Shown here piece by piece: positions 30,890 through 39,441 of a stretch of 64,000 nt of DNA. The position numbers and the translations under genes were made by a program. The notes under the pieces were generated by a model. That model had not been told where the DNA came from. It worked only from the letters and a program-made list of their open reading frames with translations, and did not search any database. The DNA is from Bdellovibrionaceae bacterium UBA3535 (GTDB lineage Bacteria > Bdellovibrionota > Bdellovibrionia > Bdellovibrionales > UBA840), in contig DFOS01000005.1 of assembly GCA_002376845.1 (NCBI GenBank), positions 186,001 through 250,000 on the forward strand, in the 5' to 3' direction. Position 1 is the first letter of the stretch; each line of letters begins with the position of its first letter.

Positions 30890-33265
30890 ATGGCATACGA
30901 TCACAAAAATATTGATAAAAAATGGCAAACGGCTTGGCTCGACAACAAAGTTTTCAAAGCCGAAATGGACACATCAAAACCAAAATATTACGTACTAGAT
31001 ATGTTCCCTTATCCTTCCTCTTCTGGTTTACACGTAGGCCACCCAGAGGGTTATACGGCAACAGACATTGTCTCTCGCTACAAACGCTGCCGAGGCTTTA
31101 ATGTACTTCATCCCATGGGCTGGGATGCCTTTGGTCTTCCCGCTGAGCAATATGCCATCAAGACAGGAATCCACCCTGCCAAGACTACAGCAGATGCAAT
31201 CAATACCTTTCGTGCACAATTGCAGTCTCTTGGCTTTTCCTATGATTGGGACAGAGAAATCTCTACTTGCGATCCCAAGTTTTACAAATGGACGCAATAT
31301 ATTTTTACCAAACTTTATGAAAAGGGTCTGGCTTACCAAAAAGAGGTACCCGTAAACTGGTGTCCTGCACTAAAAACAGTTCTTGCTAATGAAGAAGTGG
31401 TAGATGGTAAAAGTGAGCGCGGCGGTCATCCTGTGGTTAGAGTTCCCATGAAGCAGTGGATGTTAAAAATTACCGATTATGCGGAACGCTTGCTTGAGGA
31501 TTTGGATAAGGTTGACTGGCCGTCAAGAACCATCGAAGGTCAACGAAATTGGATTGGTAAAAGCGTGGGCGCAGAAATGGAGTTTCCTGTGGAAAACCAT
31601 CAAGAGTCCATCTCAATTTTTACCACTCGTCCCGACACTTTGTATGGGGCCACCTTTATGGTCCTTGCTCCCGAGCATCCACTTGTGGCAAAAATCACAA
31701 CTGACAAACAAAAAGCAGAAGTGGATAAGTATGTGGAAGAGAGTGGAAAAAAATCGGATATCGATCGCCAAGCCGATACCGAAAAAACTGGTGCTTTTAC
31801 TGGCGCCTATGCTCTGCACCCATTAACACAAAAAAAACTGCCCGTTTGGATTTCCGATTATGTATTGATGGGCTATGGAACGGGCGCCATCATGTGCGTA
31901 CCGGCACATGATGAGCGAGATGAGGAGTTTGCTAAGAAATTCCAACTAGAAATTCTTCCCGTTTATGATGAAAATGGCAAAGTGATCCAGTCGGATTTTA
32001 TCAATGGCCTTGAGAAAGATGCAGCCATTGATAAAATGGTCGCCCACCTAGAGGCAAATCAACTTGGTAAAAAGAGCATACAATACAAACTGCGTGATTG
32101 GTTGTTTTCTCGTCAGCGCTATTGGGGGGAACCCTTCCCTGTTGTGCATTATCCAGAAGGTGATCTCAAAACCCTGCCGCTAGATGAGCTACCTGTTTTG
32201 CTTCCCGAGGTTGCCGATTATGAACCATCCGAAAGAGGCGATCCGCCGCTAAATAACAACAAGGATTGGGTCAATACTCAAGATCAAGAGGGCAATCCCG
32301 TTACACGCGAAACGGATACCATGCCCGGAACTGCGGCCTCCTCTTGGTACTTTTTGCGCTATACGGACCCGCACAATGAAGAGGAAGCCTTTTCCTTTGA
32401 AAAACAGGCCTATTGGATGCCCGTAGATCTTTATATTGGTGGTCCGGAACATACGGTTAGCCACCTTCTTTACTCTCGTTTTTGGCAAAAGGTACTCCAT
32501 GATGTGGGCTTAGTAAGCCATGAGGAGCCATTTCATAAATTGGTTCATCAAGGAATGATTTTGGGTGAAGACGGCGAGAAAATGTCAAAATCTCGCGGCA
32601 ATGTCATCAATCCAGATGATGTGGTAGAGGAGCTGGGAGCAGATTCTTTGCGTATTTATGAAATGTTTATGGGACCACTGGAAAAGGATAAGCCCTGGTC
32701 TACACAAAGCATCCAAGGAGTTCGCCGCTTCCTAGAGCGCGTATGGCGACTCTGTATCCATGAAGATGGCTCTTGCAAGGTACGCGAAGAAGAAGTTAGT
32801 GAAGAGCTTAACCGCAGTTTGCACAAAACCATCAAGAAAGTTACTCAGGACATCGAATCCCTTAGTTTTAATACAGCGATTTCGCAAATGATGATTCTTA
32901 CCAACGACCTCTATAAAACTGAGGCTCGCCCATTGCAGGTTATGAAGCCTTTTATACAAATTTTGGCGCCATTTGCCCCCCACATTGCCGAGGAGTTATG
33001 GGAAAAAATAGGAGAAAAGCCTTATGTTTCATTAGCGCCTTGGCCCGAGTATGATGATAGTCTTTGTAAAGACGATACGGTTACCATTGGCGTTCAAATC
33101 AATGGTAAACGGAAGGCAGAGATTGAAATTGCCGCAGATGCTTCGCAAGAAGCCGCGATGCAAGCGGTAGCAGAAAATGAAAAACTAGAGCGCGCCATAC
33201 AGGGTAAGGACTTAAAAAAAGTCATCTATGTGCCGGGACGCATTTTGAATCTTATTTTAAAGTGA
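30890..33265 (+). CDS. leuS: Leucyl-tRNA synthetase
   Basis: Class I aminoacyl-tRNA synthetase charging tRNA-Leu. The ATG at 30890 gives 791 residues, shorter than E. coli LeuS (860), probably through smaller inserted domains. HIGH motif is HVGH (48-51), followed by WDAFGLPAEQYA. The CP1 editing domain is present (FTTRPDTLYGAT, GTGAIMCVPAHDERD). The KMSKS motif is GEKMSKSRGN near residue 566. The C-terminal anticodon-binding domain is complete. It lies 21 bases after znuB and is followed after seven bases by speA, so the three may share a transcript. Confidence 0.97.
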   Translation: MAYDHKNIDKKWQTAWLDNKVFKAEMDTSKPKYYVLDMFPYPSSSGLHVGHPEGYTATDIVSRYKRCRGFNVLHPMGWDAFGLPAEQYAIKTGIHPAKTTADAINTFRAQLQSLGFSYDWDREISTCDPKFYKWTQYIFTKLYEKGLAYQKEVPVNWCPALKTVLANEEVVDGKSERGGHPVVRVPMKQWMLKITDYAERLLEDLDKVDWPSRTIEGQRNWIGKSVGAEMEFPVENHQESISIFTTRPDTLYGATFMVLAPEHPLVAKITTDKQKAEVDKYVEESGKKSDIDRQADTEKTGAFTGAYALHPLTQKKLPVWISDYVLMGYGTGAIMCVPAHDERDEEFAKKFQLEILPVYDENGKVIQSDFINGLEKDAAIDKMVAHLEANQLGKKSIQYKLRDWLFSRQRYWGEPFPVVHYPEGDLKTLPLDELPVLLPEVADYEPSERGDPPLNNNKDWVNTQDQEGNPVTRETDTMPGTAASSWYFLRYTDPHNEEEAFSFEKQAYWMPVDLYIGGPEHTVSHLLYSRFWQKVLHDVGLVSHEEPFHKLVHQGMILGEDGEKMSKSRGNVINPDDVVEELGADSLRIYEMFMGPLEKDKPWSTQSIQGVRRFLERVWRLCIHEDGSCKVREEEVSEELNRSLHKTIKKVTQDIESLSFNTAISQMMILTNDLYKTEARPLQVMKPFIQILAPFAPHIAEELWEKIGEKPYVSLAPWPEYDDSLCKDDTVTIGVQINGKRKAEIEIAADASQEAAMQAVAENEKLERAIQGKDLKKVIYVPGRILNLILK

Positions 33266-33272
33266 GGTTGCT

Positions 33273-35162
33273 TTGACTTGGACAAAAGAAGATAGTGAAA
33301 AGCTTTATGGTATACCCGACTGGTCACAAAACTACTTTTCTATTAATGAAAAGGGAAACATCAATGTATGTCCCAACCCGGAAGAGCCAGAAAATTCATT
33401 GGACTTAAAATATTTAGCCGATGAACTATCGGAGCGCGGTATTCGAATGCCCATCTTGATACGTTTTCCACAAATCGTAAAACATCGCATCGAGCTATTG
33501 AACCAGTGTTTTCAAAATGCCTTTAAAGACAATCACTATAGTGGATCTTACCGAGGGGTATATCCCATCAAGGTGAATCAACATCATCAATTGCTAAAAC
33601 ATATCCAAGAGTATGGAAATTACCTCGGCCTAGAGGCAGGCAGTAAGCCCGAGCTACTAATTGTACTGGCACTAGCAAAGAACAATGAATCCCTGATTAT
33701 ATGCAACGGTTTTAAAGATGAAGAATTTATTGAAACTGCTCTGCTCTCTTTAAAGCTAGGCAAAAAAACTATCATAGTGGTAGACAGGGCTAGCGAACTA
33801 CCACTCATTATTCGCGTAGCAAAGCGCTTAAACATTAAACCCAAAATCGGTTTTCGCGCCAAACTCTATTCCAAAGGATCTGGCAAGTGGGTGGAGTCCT
33901 CTGGGGCTCGCTCAAAATTTGGCCTAACCCCCGCCGAGATTTGTGACTGCATAGAGGAGCTTAAAACCCACGACATGCTGGACTGTTTGGAGCTGGTTCA
34001 TTTTCACATTGGCTCGCAAATTAAATCTATACAAGCCATCAAAAATTCTCTGAAAGAGGGTGCACGCTATTATGCTGATCTTCGAAAAATGGGAGCCGAC
34101 AACTTGAACTACCTTGATGTGGGAGGCGGACTGGCCGTAGATTACGACGGAACTACAGACTCCGATTCCTCTAGCAATTATGATGAACAAGAATATGCCA
34201 ATGACGTAGTCTATAGCGTTAGCCAAGTTTGTGAACGCGACAACTTGCCACACCCTCATATTGTGACAGAAAGTGGACGCTCACTTGTGGCTCACCATTC
34301 GGTTTTGCTATTCAATGTCCTCGGCGCCAACAAGGTTCGCATGGAAGAGCCAATGGTAGAAGTAAGTCCTTCCGACAGCCCTATCATCACCTCACTCTAT
34401 GAGACCTACAACACTTTGAACTCAGAAAATTTATCCGAATATTATCATGATGTGATCTCTTACAAAGAGGACACATTAAAACTCTATACTCTCGGCTATA
34501 TGACTTTGAGTGACCGAGCAAAAGCAGAAAAACTGATCTGGGCAGCGCTAACCAAAATCTATGATATGTCCCGTGGCAATGAGGATTATGAAGATTTACG
34601 CGACAATTTAAAAAATGAGTTGTCCGATACTTACTTTTGTAATTTCTCCGTCTTTCAATCTGCACCAGATTCTTGGGCGGTCGGACATATTTTTCCGGTA
34701 ATGCCCATTCATAAACTTTTACAAGAACCAAATCGCAAAGCAGTTATTGCAGATCTCACTTGTGACAGTGATGGTAAGATTGACACCTTTGTTGAAAATT
34801 ATGAAACCACACACACCTTGGCTGTGCATGATTTTGAAGAAGGCAAAGACGAATACTTTTTAGGTATATTTTTACTTGGTGCCTACCAAGAAGCCCTAGG
34901 AGATTTGCATAATCTTTTTGGCGATACGGATGCTGTGGACATCCTAATCAATGATGGCAAATATCATATTGAAAGCGTGGTCGAGGGAGATCAAGTACAC
35001 GAGATTTTATCTTATATTCAATACGAGAAGAAAGATTTGATTGGCCGTATTCGCAATGCTTCCGAGCGCAGTATCCGCGAAGGCAATATGACAAACCATG
35101 AGGCACGGCTACTTATGCAATACTATGAAAGTGGTTTAAACGGCTATACCTATTTGGAATAA
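33273..35162 (+). CDS. speA: Biosynthetic arginine decarboxylase
   Basis: SpeA is a PLP-dependent fold III enzyme converting arginine to agmatine, the first step of the ADC polyamine route. The start is TTG with GAGG five bases ahead, giving 629 residues (E. coli 658). Family signatures include YFSINEKGNINVCP, the PLP-lysine stretch YPIKVNQHHQLL around residue 97, GLEAGSKPELL, LELVHFHIGSQ, YLDVGGGLAVDY and TESGRSLVAHH, and CDSDGKID near 505. The partner agmatinase is encoded 12.5 kb away (speB). The 3' end overlaps the XRE regulator by 13 bases. Confidence 0.96.
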   Translation: MTWTKEDSEKLYGIPDWSQNYFSINEKGNINVCPNPEEPENSLDLKYLADELSERGIRMPILIRFPQIVKHRIELLNQCFQNAFKDNHYSGSYRGVYPIKVNQHHQLLKHIQEYGNYLGLEAGSKPELLIVLALAKNNESLIICNGFKDEEFIETALLSLKLGKKTIIVVDRASELPLIIRVAKRLNIKPKIGFRAKLYSKGSGKWVESSGARSKFGLTPAEICDCIEELKTHDMLDCLELVHFHIGSQIKSIQAIKNSLKEGARYYADLRKMGADNLNYLDVGGGLAVDYDGTTDSDSSSNYDEQEYANDVVYSVSQVCERDNLPHPHIVTESGRSLVAHHSVLLFNVLGANKVRMEEPMVEVSPSDSPIITSLYETYNTLNSENLSEYYHDVISYKEDTLKLYTLGYMTLSDRAKAEKLIWAALTKIYDMSRGNEDYEDLRDNLKNELSDTYFCNFSVFQSAPDSWAVGHIFPVMPIHKLLQEPNRKAVIADLTCDSDGKIDTFVENYETTHTLAVHDFEEGKDEYFLGIFLLGAYQEALGDLHNLFGDTDAVDILINDGKYHIESVVEGDQVHEILSYIQYEKKDLIGRIRNASERSIREGNMTNHEARLLMQYYESGLNGYTYLE

Positions 35163-35698
35163 GAACTAAGCGGCGGCTGCTTAGCAGGCTCTTCTCCTAA
35201 TAGCTTTTGCAGTTTTGCTAGTGCCCTGGTTTTTAGTATCACCAAAGTTTGCACCGGAACTTTCATAATCGCTTGCTCCACCTTTGCTTGTTGCTGTCGA
35301 CATATCTGATTAAAAATATCAGGATAGTGATCTTGCAGACAGGAAAAATAAGCGGCAAAGGCTGCGTACTCCTGACTTTGGCTTTTGCACATTAGAAATC
35401 TAGCTAACAAACGATCGCCATATTGTATGAGATCTTCCCTTAGCGGTGCTCGGCGCTTTTGCGGAAGCGGCACGCCCAGCTCGACTAGCCAGTCGTATTC
35501 CATTTCGTTTTCTTTCGTTAGTAGTAATTTTACATTTAGCACATCAAACAAAGCCTCAATGGTTTTTAACGAAGGATTGGCCTTCCCCGCCTCAATATTT
35601 TGTATCGTGGGCAGACTAATTCCGGTTTGATAAGCCAGCTCTACTTGGGTCATGGCTTTTTGCTTGCGTTTTTGGCGAATTATCTTTGCTAGGTTCAT
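35150..35698 (-). CDS. XRE-type helix-turn-helix transcriptional regulator
   Basis: Start at 35698 (MNLAKIIRQ) is preferred since the HTH domain begins there; the frame stays open to 35737. It gives 182 residues. Residues 1-58 form a Cro/CI HTH, with TQVELAYQTGISLPTIQNIEAGKANPSLKTIEAL as helices 2-4. The C-terminal 120 residues are helical, with Gln-rich segments and no domain I recognise. A CATAAT box lies nine bases upstream. It may regulate the divergent antiporter gene or itself. No toxin gene adjoins it. Confidence 0.8.
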   Translation of the reverse strand: MNLAKIIRQKRKQKAMTQVELAYQTGISLPTIQNIEAGKANPSLKTIEALFDVLNVKLLLTKENEMEYDWLVELGVPLPQKRRAPLREDLIQYGDRLLARFLMCKSQSQEYAAFAAYFSCLQDHYPDIFNQICRQQQAKVEQAIMKVPVQTLVILKTRALAKLQKLLGEEPAKQPPLSSYSK

Positions 35699-35789
35699 AC
35701 CTAATACATTATGCATAAAAGAATAGGGCTTTGGCATTTATATAGAGATAATACTAGTCTATAGGCTTGTATTGGCTGTTAATAACCGT

Positions 35790-35795
35790 CATAAT
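35790..35795 (+). promoter_or_regulatory. -10-like box six bases before the antiporter start codon
   Basis: CATAAT matches the consensus at five of six positions and is followed by six bases and the ATG at 35802. There is no Shine-Dalgarno. TTGTAT at 35767-35772 could serve as a weak -35 with a 17-base spacer. Confidence 0.4.
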
Positions 35796-35801
35796 TTCTC
35801 T

Positions 35802-37073
35802 ATGGAATATATCATCGTTAGCCTCGCTTTTGTTTTTTTCTTGGGACACGGCCTACAATGGCTATTTATGAAAACCAAGGTGCCTGACCTATTAATCCTA
35901 ATTGCCATTGGTTTTATCGCTGGCCCTGTACTAGGGCTTATCAACCCCAGTGACTTTGGCAAAGTGGGTAGCGTTCTTACCACCTTGGCACTGGTAGTGA
36001 TACTTTATGATGGCGGCTTAAATTTAAATACGCGGGATTTGGTTAGCTCCTCCCTACCGGCCGCTCTCTTATCTTTGGCCGGAGCTATTTTAATCGGCAT
36101 AGTGGCTTTTTTAATGGCCTATATAGTTGCCGCTCAAGAGTGGTACATTGCCCTCTTATTTGCTCTTGGAATTGGCTCAACTTCAGCAGCCGTGGTGATG
36201 CCCATGGTACGCTTTCTATCTGCCAGCAAGCGAGCCAAAACCATTCTTTCCCTGGAGTCGGCCTTTACCGATGTCTTAGCCATTGTTTGCTTTTTAGTGA
36301 TATTAGACGGTGTTATTGAAAATAAATTCTCTTTTCAAGAAATTCTAGTTGGTATCGGCCCCAAAACCCTAAGCTCTGTGCTAATGGGCATTGGCTTTGG
36401 TTTGGTCTGGTCGTTTTTAAAACGCAAATTCTCACCACTAAGAACCATGACCTTTGCTGGCGAAGCATGGGCGCTTTTTACCTTCGGCTTGATAGAGATT
36501 TTTGATTTTAATGGTGCCATGGGAGTTTTAGCTCTTGGCTTTACCCTTGCCAATATGAACCTTATGCCAGATTGGCTACTTTCCACCGTCGAAAAGGACG
36601 CCGTTACCAAAAATGAAATCTCTCTTTTAGGAGAACTCACATTAATACTAAAAACTGTGTTTTTTATTTACCTGGGAATTATTTTAAAATTTTCTGATCT
36701 TACCACGGTCCTATTCGGGCTCATCATCTCTCTATGTATTTTTATTACTCGCTTTTTTTGCATTCAGCTACTTATGTCAAAGGATGAGTACTCACGCCTT
36801 GACGCCATGATTATGACCGCCATGGGACCTCGCGGACTAGCAGCAGCAGTTTTAGCTAGCTTACCCTTGCAAAAGGGCATAGAAGGCGGACATTTTATTC
36901 AAGACTCGATTTTTGCCATTATCCCCATATCCATATTATTCAGTGCTATCTTTGTTATGCTAAGCGAAAGGGAGAGCTTTCGTTTGAAAGCAAAGACCTT
37001 ATTTTATAGATATAAAGAGAATGGCAATGGAAATGGAAACGAAGCAACAGCAATTGAGAGCACAGATTCCTGA
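35802..37073 (+). CDS. Cation:proton antiporter of the CPA1/NhaP type
   Basis: A 423-residue inner-membrane protein with about twelve helices. It shows FFLGHGLQWLFMKTKVPDLLILIAIG at the N-terminus, an ALVVILYDGGLNL segment, SLESAFTDVLAIVCFL with the conserved acidic pair in helix 5, and IMTAMGPRGLAAAVLASLP near residue 345, all typical of the NhaP/CvrA class of K+ or Na+/H+ antiporters. The C-terminal tail is hydrophilic with an Asn/Gly repeat (ENGNGNGNEA). Its exact ion is unknown. ung begins inside its 3' end, overlapping by 53 bases. Confidence 0.88.
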   Translation: MEYIIVSLAFVFFLGHGLQWLFMKTKVPDLLILIAIGFIAGPVLGLINPSDFGKVGSVLTTLALVVILYDGGLNLNTRDLVSSSLPAALLSLAGAILIGIVAFLMAYIVAAQEWYIALLFALGIGSTSAAVVMPMVRFLSASKRAKTILSLESAFTDVLAIVCFLVILDGVIENKFSFQEILVGIGPKTLSSVLMGIGFGLVWSFLKRKFSPLRTMTFAGEAWALFTFGLIEIFDFNGAMGVLALGFTLANMNLMPDWLLSTVEKDAVTKNEISLLGELTLILKTVFFIYLGIILKFSDLTTVLFGLIISLCIFITRFFCIQLLMSKDEYSRLDAMIMTAMGPRGLAAAVLASLPLQKGIEGGHFIQDSIFAIIPISILFSAIFVMLSERESFRLKAKTLFYRYKENGNGNGNEATAIESTDS

Positions 37074-37719
37074 ATCATGGATGCAGTATCTTGCACCCGA
37101 ATTTGAAAAAGATTATATGCAAAATCTGCGCGCTTTTCTGAAAACAGAATATGAGAAGCGCAAAAGCATTTACCCGCCGAGCAAAGAAGTCTTTGCCGCC
37201 TTGCAAGCCACAGATTTTAAAAAGGTGCGTGTCGTAATTCTCGGCCAAGATCCTTATCATGGACCTGAGCAGGCACACGGTTTGGCCTTTTCTGTTCGAG
37301 ATGGTGTGCGCCCCCCGCCCTCTTTAAAAAACATTTTCAAAGAACTACAAAGGGATCTGGGAAAGGAAATTCCCGCTAGCGGTGATTTAAGCTCTTGGGC
37401 CCGGCAAGGTGTGCTTTTATTAAATGCCACTTTAACTGTGGAGGCGGCCAAAGCGGGCTCACACCAAAAAAAAGGCTGGGAAGATTTCACCGATAAAATC
37501 ATTCATTATTTAAATCAGGAGAGGGAGCATTTGGTCTTTATGCTCTGGGGTGCCTACGCACAAAAAAAAGGTGCCTACATCGATACAAAAAAACATTTGG
37601 TTTTAAAATCGGTTCACCCCTCTCCCCTCTCGGCACATCGAGGTTTTTTGGGCTGTGGTCATTTTTCCAAGGCCAATGCCTATTTAAAACAGCACGGCCA
37701 TGCAGAGATTCGCTGGTAA
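37021..37719 (+). CDS. ung: Uracil-DNA glycosylase
   Basis: Ung removes uracil from DNA for base excision repair. The 232-residue protein contains VVILGQDPYHGPEQAHGLAFSV (water-activating Asp and uracil pocket), GVLLLNATLTV, GSHQKKGWE, and the C-terminal LKSVHPSPLSAHRGF with the catalytic His loop. Length matches the family. Three ATGs occur in the first five codons, so the exact start is uncertain by up to 12 bases. It overlaps the antiporter gene, suggesting translational coupling rather than functional linkage. Confidence 0.95.
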   Translation: MAMEMETKQQQLRAQIPESWMQYLAPEFEKDYMQNLRAFLKTEYEKRKSIYPPSKEVFAALQATDFKKVRVVILGQDPYHGPEQAHGLAFSVRDGVRPPPSLKNIFKELQRDLGKEIPASGDLSSWARQGVLLLNATLTVEAAKAGSHQKKGWEDFTDKIIHYLNQEREHLVFMLWGAYAQKKGAYIDTKKHLVLKSVHPSPLSAHRGFLGCGHFSKANAYLKQHGHAEIRW

Positions 37720-37721
37720 AA

Positions 37722-38732
37722 TCAATTAAAAATCATACGGCATGCCCTTGGCCTCACAATTTTCGACTGAAAATCATAATAGGTCATAGCCAATAAACCA
37801 GAAACACCGTTGGCAACCACCACGAATATGGATGTGGGCTGCATATTCCAAAAACCCGCAACAAAAAAGGAATTTATAAAATCCGAAGCGTTAATTAAGC
37901 GGGACTGAATTTTCTTATTTGGAACATTGTAGCCTTTTTCCACCCGCACCTCTTCCCAGCGAGTCATGGCCATTTTCCAAGACGAGAGTAAAAAGGTTGT
38001 GGGTATGGCAAAGGCGATGGCACGAATATAAGTCTCCATGTGCAAAAAAGACTCCAAATAGGTGGGGAAGTCAGAAGCTGTCATTCCTAAAAAAGGAATC
38101 AGCATGGCAACATTTAGAGTGTAATTGCTTATAACGTTCAGTGCATACTCGCGCTGTTTTATTTGCTGATAACTAAGGTTGGGTTGAAATTTTTTATTCC
38201 ATTGCATGGCTCGATCAATGGTCTGGTTCACAATTTGAATTCCCCGCATCTCCCCTTTATGGTTGGGAATATATAGAGCTTCAATCATGGCGTAATTAAA
38301 AATGCCCGCAAAGGCCACAATGGGCAAACTTGCCCCCGTTGCATACAAACCTGCTCCAAAACCAAGGCAACGAATCACCAGTAGCATGCGCATGCCATTT
38401 CGTTCTGTAATACTAACGGCATTCTCTGGCTTTTCTAGATCGGCCTCCGAAAATTCTCGCAGGGGAATCTTGTCTTTCTTTAAATCTTCTTGCAAATCCT
38501 GCCTAGCAGAAGAGTCCATTGCCTCTTCAGATACAACCACAGAATATACATGGGATTCATTTTTGATGATCCCTTGTATGGTCTCGGCCAATTGATCTTT
38601 TGGCACCAGTATTTGTTGCACTTCAATTTTTCCGGCCATCTCGGTTGCAGGGATGGTAAAGCGACTGGTACGAATTTGTTCCTCATTCGCTAGGGCCTGC
38701 TGTAAAAATATATTAAATAACAAAAATATCAT
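37722..38732 (-). CDS. Predicted exported membrane protein of unknown function
   Basis: A 336-residue protein with an N-terminal signal-like segment (IFLLFNIFLQQALA), then a soluble region of about 90 residues (charged, ending near LEKPENAVSITER). It is followed by some four to five hydrophobic segments (LLVIRCLGFGAGLYATGASLPIV, VAMLIPFLGMTA, AIAFAIPTTFLLSS, SIFVVVANGVSGLLAMTYY). AGGAAG lies just before the ATG. The soluble part may be periplasmic. I recognise no family. It sits two bases from the convergent ung stop. Confidence 0.65.
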   Translation of the reverse strand: MIFLLFNIFLQQALANEEQIRTSRFTIPATEMAGKIEVQQILVPKDQLAETIQGIIKNESHVYSVVVSEEAMDSSARQDLQEDLKKDKIPLREFSEADLEKPENAVSITERNGMRMLLVIRCLGFGAGLYATGASLPIVAFAGIFNYAMIEALYIPNHKGEMRGIQIVNQTIDRAMQWNKKFQPNLSYQQIKQREYALNVISNYTLNVAMLIPFLGMTASDFPTYLESFLHMETYIRAIAFAIPTTFLLSSWKMAMTRWEEVRVEKGYNVPNKKIQSRLINASDFINSFFVAGFWNMQPTSIFVVVANGVSGLLAMTYYDFQSKIVRPRACRMIFN

Positions 38733-39153
38733 TTTCTTCCTATCATGACATAATTAAACAAATAAAATAATAAATGGTGAATAGACTGTATTAGGTGCCT
38801 AGCACCAATGATGATAAAAAGAAGAATGAAAATGAAAAGTATTTTGACTCTTAGCCATGTCCATACGTTAGACATATATATCACATACGTCTGCATGCAA
38901 TCGGCCAACTGTAAAATTGACAATGGATATTGGAAGAATTCAATAAATATTTAGCAATCCATGACTATCTCTAAGAATTTCTTATGCATAACTTAATAAA
39001 GAACTAATAATATGTGTGTTTTTCTAACAAAAATCTAAGCATATCCAAAAAATAGAATTTGCATATATTGACCGAAAAGCGGACGCAAGGTGCTGCCGGC
39101 AGCACAGCGCAAATTGAGCTCCATATTCTTGTGGGCAAGACATGGCAGGATCA
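38733..39153. other. Gene-poor AT-rich region without a supported coding gene
   Basis: This 421-base stretch is strongly AT-rich up to about 39060. It includes the upstream region of the membrane-protein gene at 37722-38732. A hydrophobic 64-codon frame on the minus strand (38729-38923) overlaps that gene by four bases, but it starts with TTG and has no Shine-Dalgarno. I see no RNA gene here. The right end contains the palindrome described at 39090. Confidence 0.5.
39090..39105. other. 16-base perfect palindrome GTGCTGCCGGCAGCAC
   Basis: This GC-rich palindrome stands out in an AT-rich setting and lies about 50 bases downstream of the stop codon of the 44-codon peptide gene. As RNA it folds to a six-base-pair stem with a CCGG loop and could protect the 3' end of that mRNA. 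No T run follows it on the minus strand, so it is not a classic terminator. A dimeric protein-binding site is an alternative. Confidence 0.4.
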
Positions 39154-39288
39154 CTACAAAAGCCCAAATAACTTTGAAAACATTCGCCAAGTGATCCATA
39201 TAAATTTCAATACCCCCACAAGTATCGAAAGAATTAATTTAAGAATCAAAAGGCGGCGCCGATAGGAACAATAAGTTTTGTTGTTCAT
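39154..39288 (-). CDS. 44-residue hydrophobic peptide, candidate type I toxin
   Basis: The ATG is preceded by AAAGGAGGTGAT, which is complementary to essentially the whole anti-Shine-Dalgarno end of 16S rRNA and is the strongest ribosome-binding site in this window. The peptide has a basic polar N-terminus (YRRR), one membrane-length stretch at residues 13-34 (LLILKLILSILVGVLKFIWITW) and a short basic tail. Size, topology and the antisense elements below fit a type I toxin or other small membrane protein. No family match is claimed. Confidence 0.5.
   Translation of the reverse strand: MNNKTYCSYRRRLLILKLILSILVGVLKFIWITWRMFSKLFGLL
39174..39204 (+). promoter_or_regulatory. Candidate promoter for antisense RNA inside the small-peptide gene
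   Basis: TTGAAA (39174-39179) and TATAAA (39199-39204) each match the consensus at five of six positions. Their 19-base spacer is longer than ideal. They face right, so transcription would start near 39211 and cross the peptide gene's start and leader. Confidence 0.35.
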
Positions 39289-39292
39289 ATCA

Positions 39293-39319
39293 CCTCCTTT
39301 GCTAAATGCTTTAAGGAGG
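39293..39319 (-). promoter_or_regulatory. Stem sequestering the Shine-Dalgarno of the small-peptide mRNA
   Basis: On the minus strand, CCTCCTT (complement of 39313-39319) lies 13 bases upstream of AAGGAGG (complement of 39293-39299) and pairs with it perfectly. The ribosome-binding site of the 44-residue peptide would be hidden in the native leader, as in many type I toxin mRNAs. Confidence 0.5.
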
Positions 39320-39326
39320 CTCAAAG

Positions 39327-39357
39327 TCCGCTGTGCCACTAGGGCAGCGGATTTTTT
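39327..39357 (+). terminator. Rho-independent terminator facing right
   Basis: TCCGCTG (39327-39333) pairs perfectly with CAGCGGA (39345-39351), with further CC/GG pairing inside. TTTTTT follows at 39352-39357. No convincing plus-strand protein gene ends just before it, so it more likely ends a non-coding RNA. On the minus strand the hairpin would be part of the small-peptide leader. Confidence 0.7.
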
Positions 39358-39411
39358 ATTAGCAATCGTGGTGCCAAGATCCAATGGACATAATTTTAAA
39401 TTGAGTGATTC

Positions 39412-39417
39412 ATTATA
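39412..39417 (-). promoter_or_regulatory. TATAAT -10 box for the small-peptide mRNA
   Basis: A perfect TATAAT occurs on the minus strand in the gap after the CNNM gene. Transcription would start near 39405 and give a leader of about 117 bases holding the terminator-like hairpin and the sequestering stem. No matching -35 box is visible. Confidence 0.35.
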
Positions 39418-39441
39418 CGGTTTGCGGATTAAAATCGGATT

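Larger units (their letters stand above)
39211..39357 (+). ncRNA. Candidate antisense RNA to the 44-residue peptide mRNA
   Basis: It is inferred from a promoter-like pair at 39174-39204 and a clear intrinsic terminator at 39327-39357 on the same strand, with no plus-strand protein gene between them. The RNA of about 147 bases would be fully complementary to the first half of the peptide's reading frame, its Shine-Dalgarno and its leader, the geometry of type I antitoxins. Transcription is not shown by sequence alone. Confidence 0.4.

Noticed and set aside
38729..38923. Hydrophobic 64-codon minus-strand frame that overlaps the next gene by four bases
   Set aside because: It begins with TTG, has no Shine-Dalgarno and lies in very AT-rich DNA where Ile/Leu/Phe-rich frames are expected by chance.
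39059..39265. 68-codon plus-strand frame upstream of the right-facing terminator
   Set aside because: TTG start, no ribosome site, basic low-complexity end, and it is antisense to the better supported 44-codon gene.
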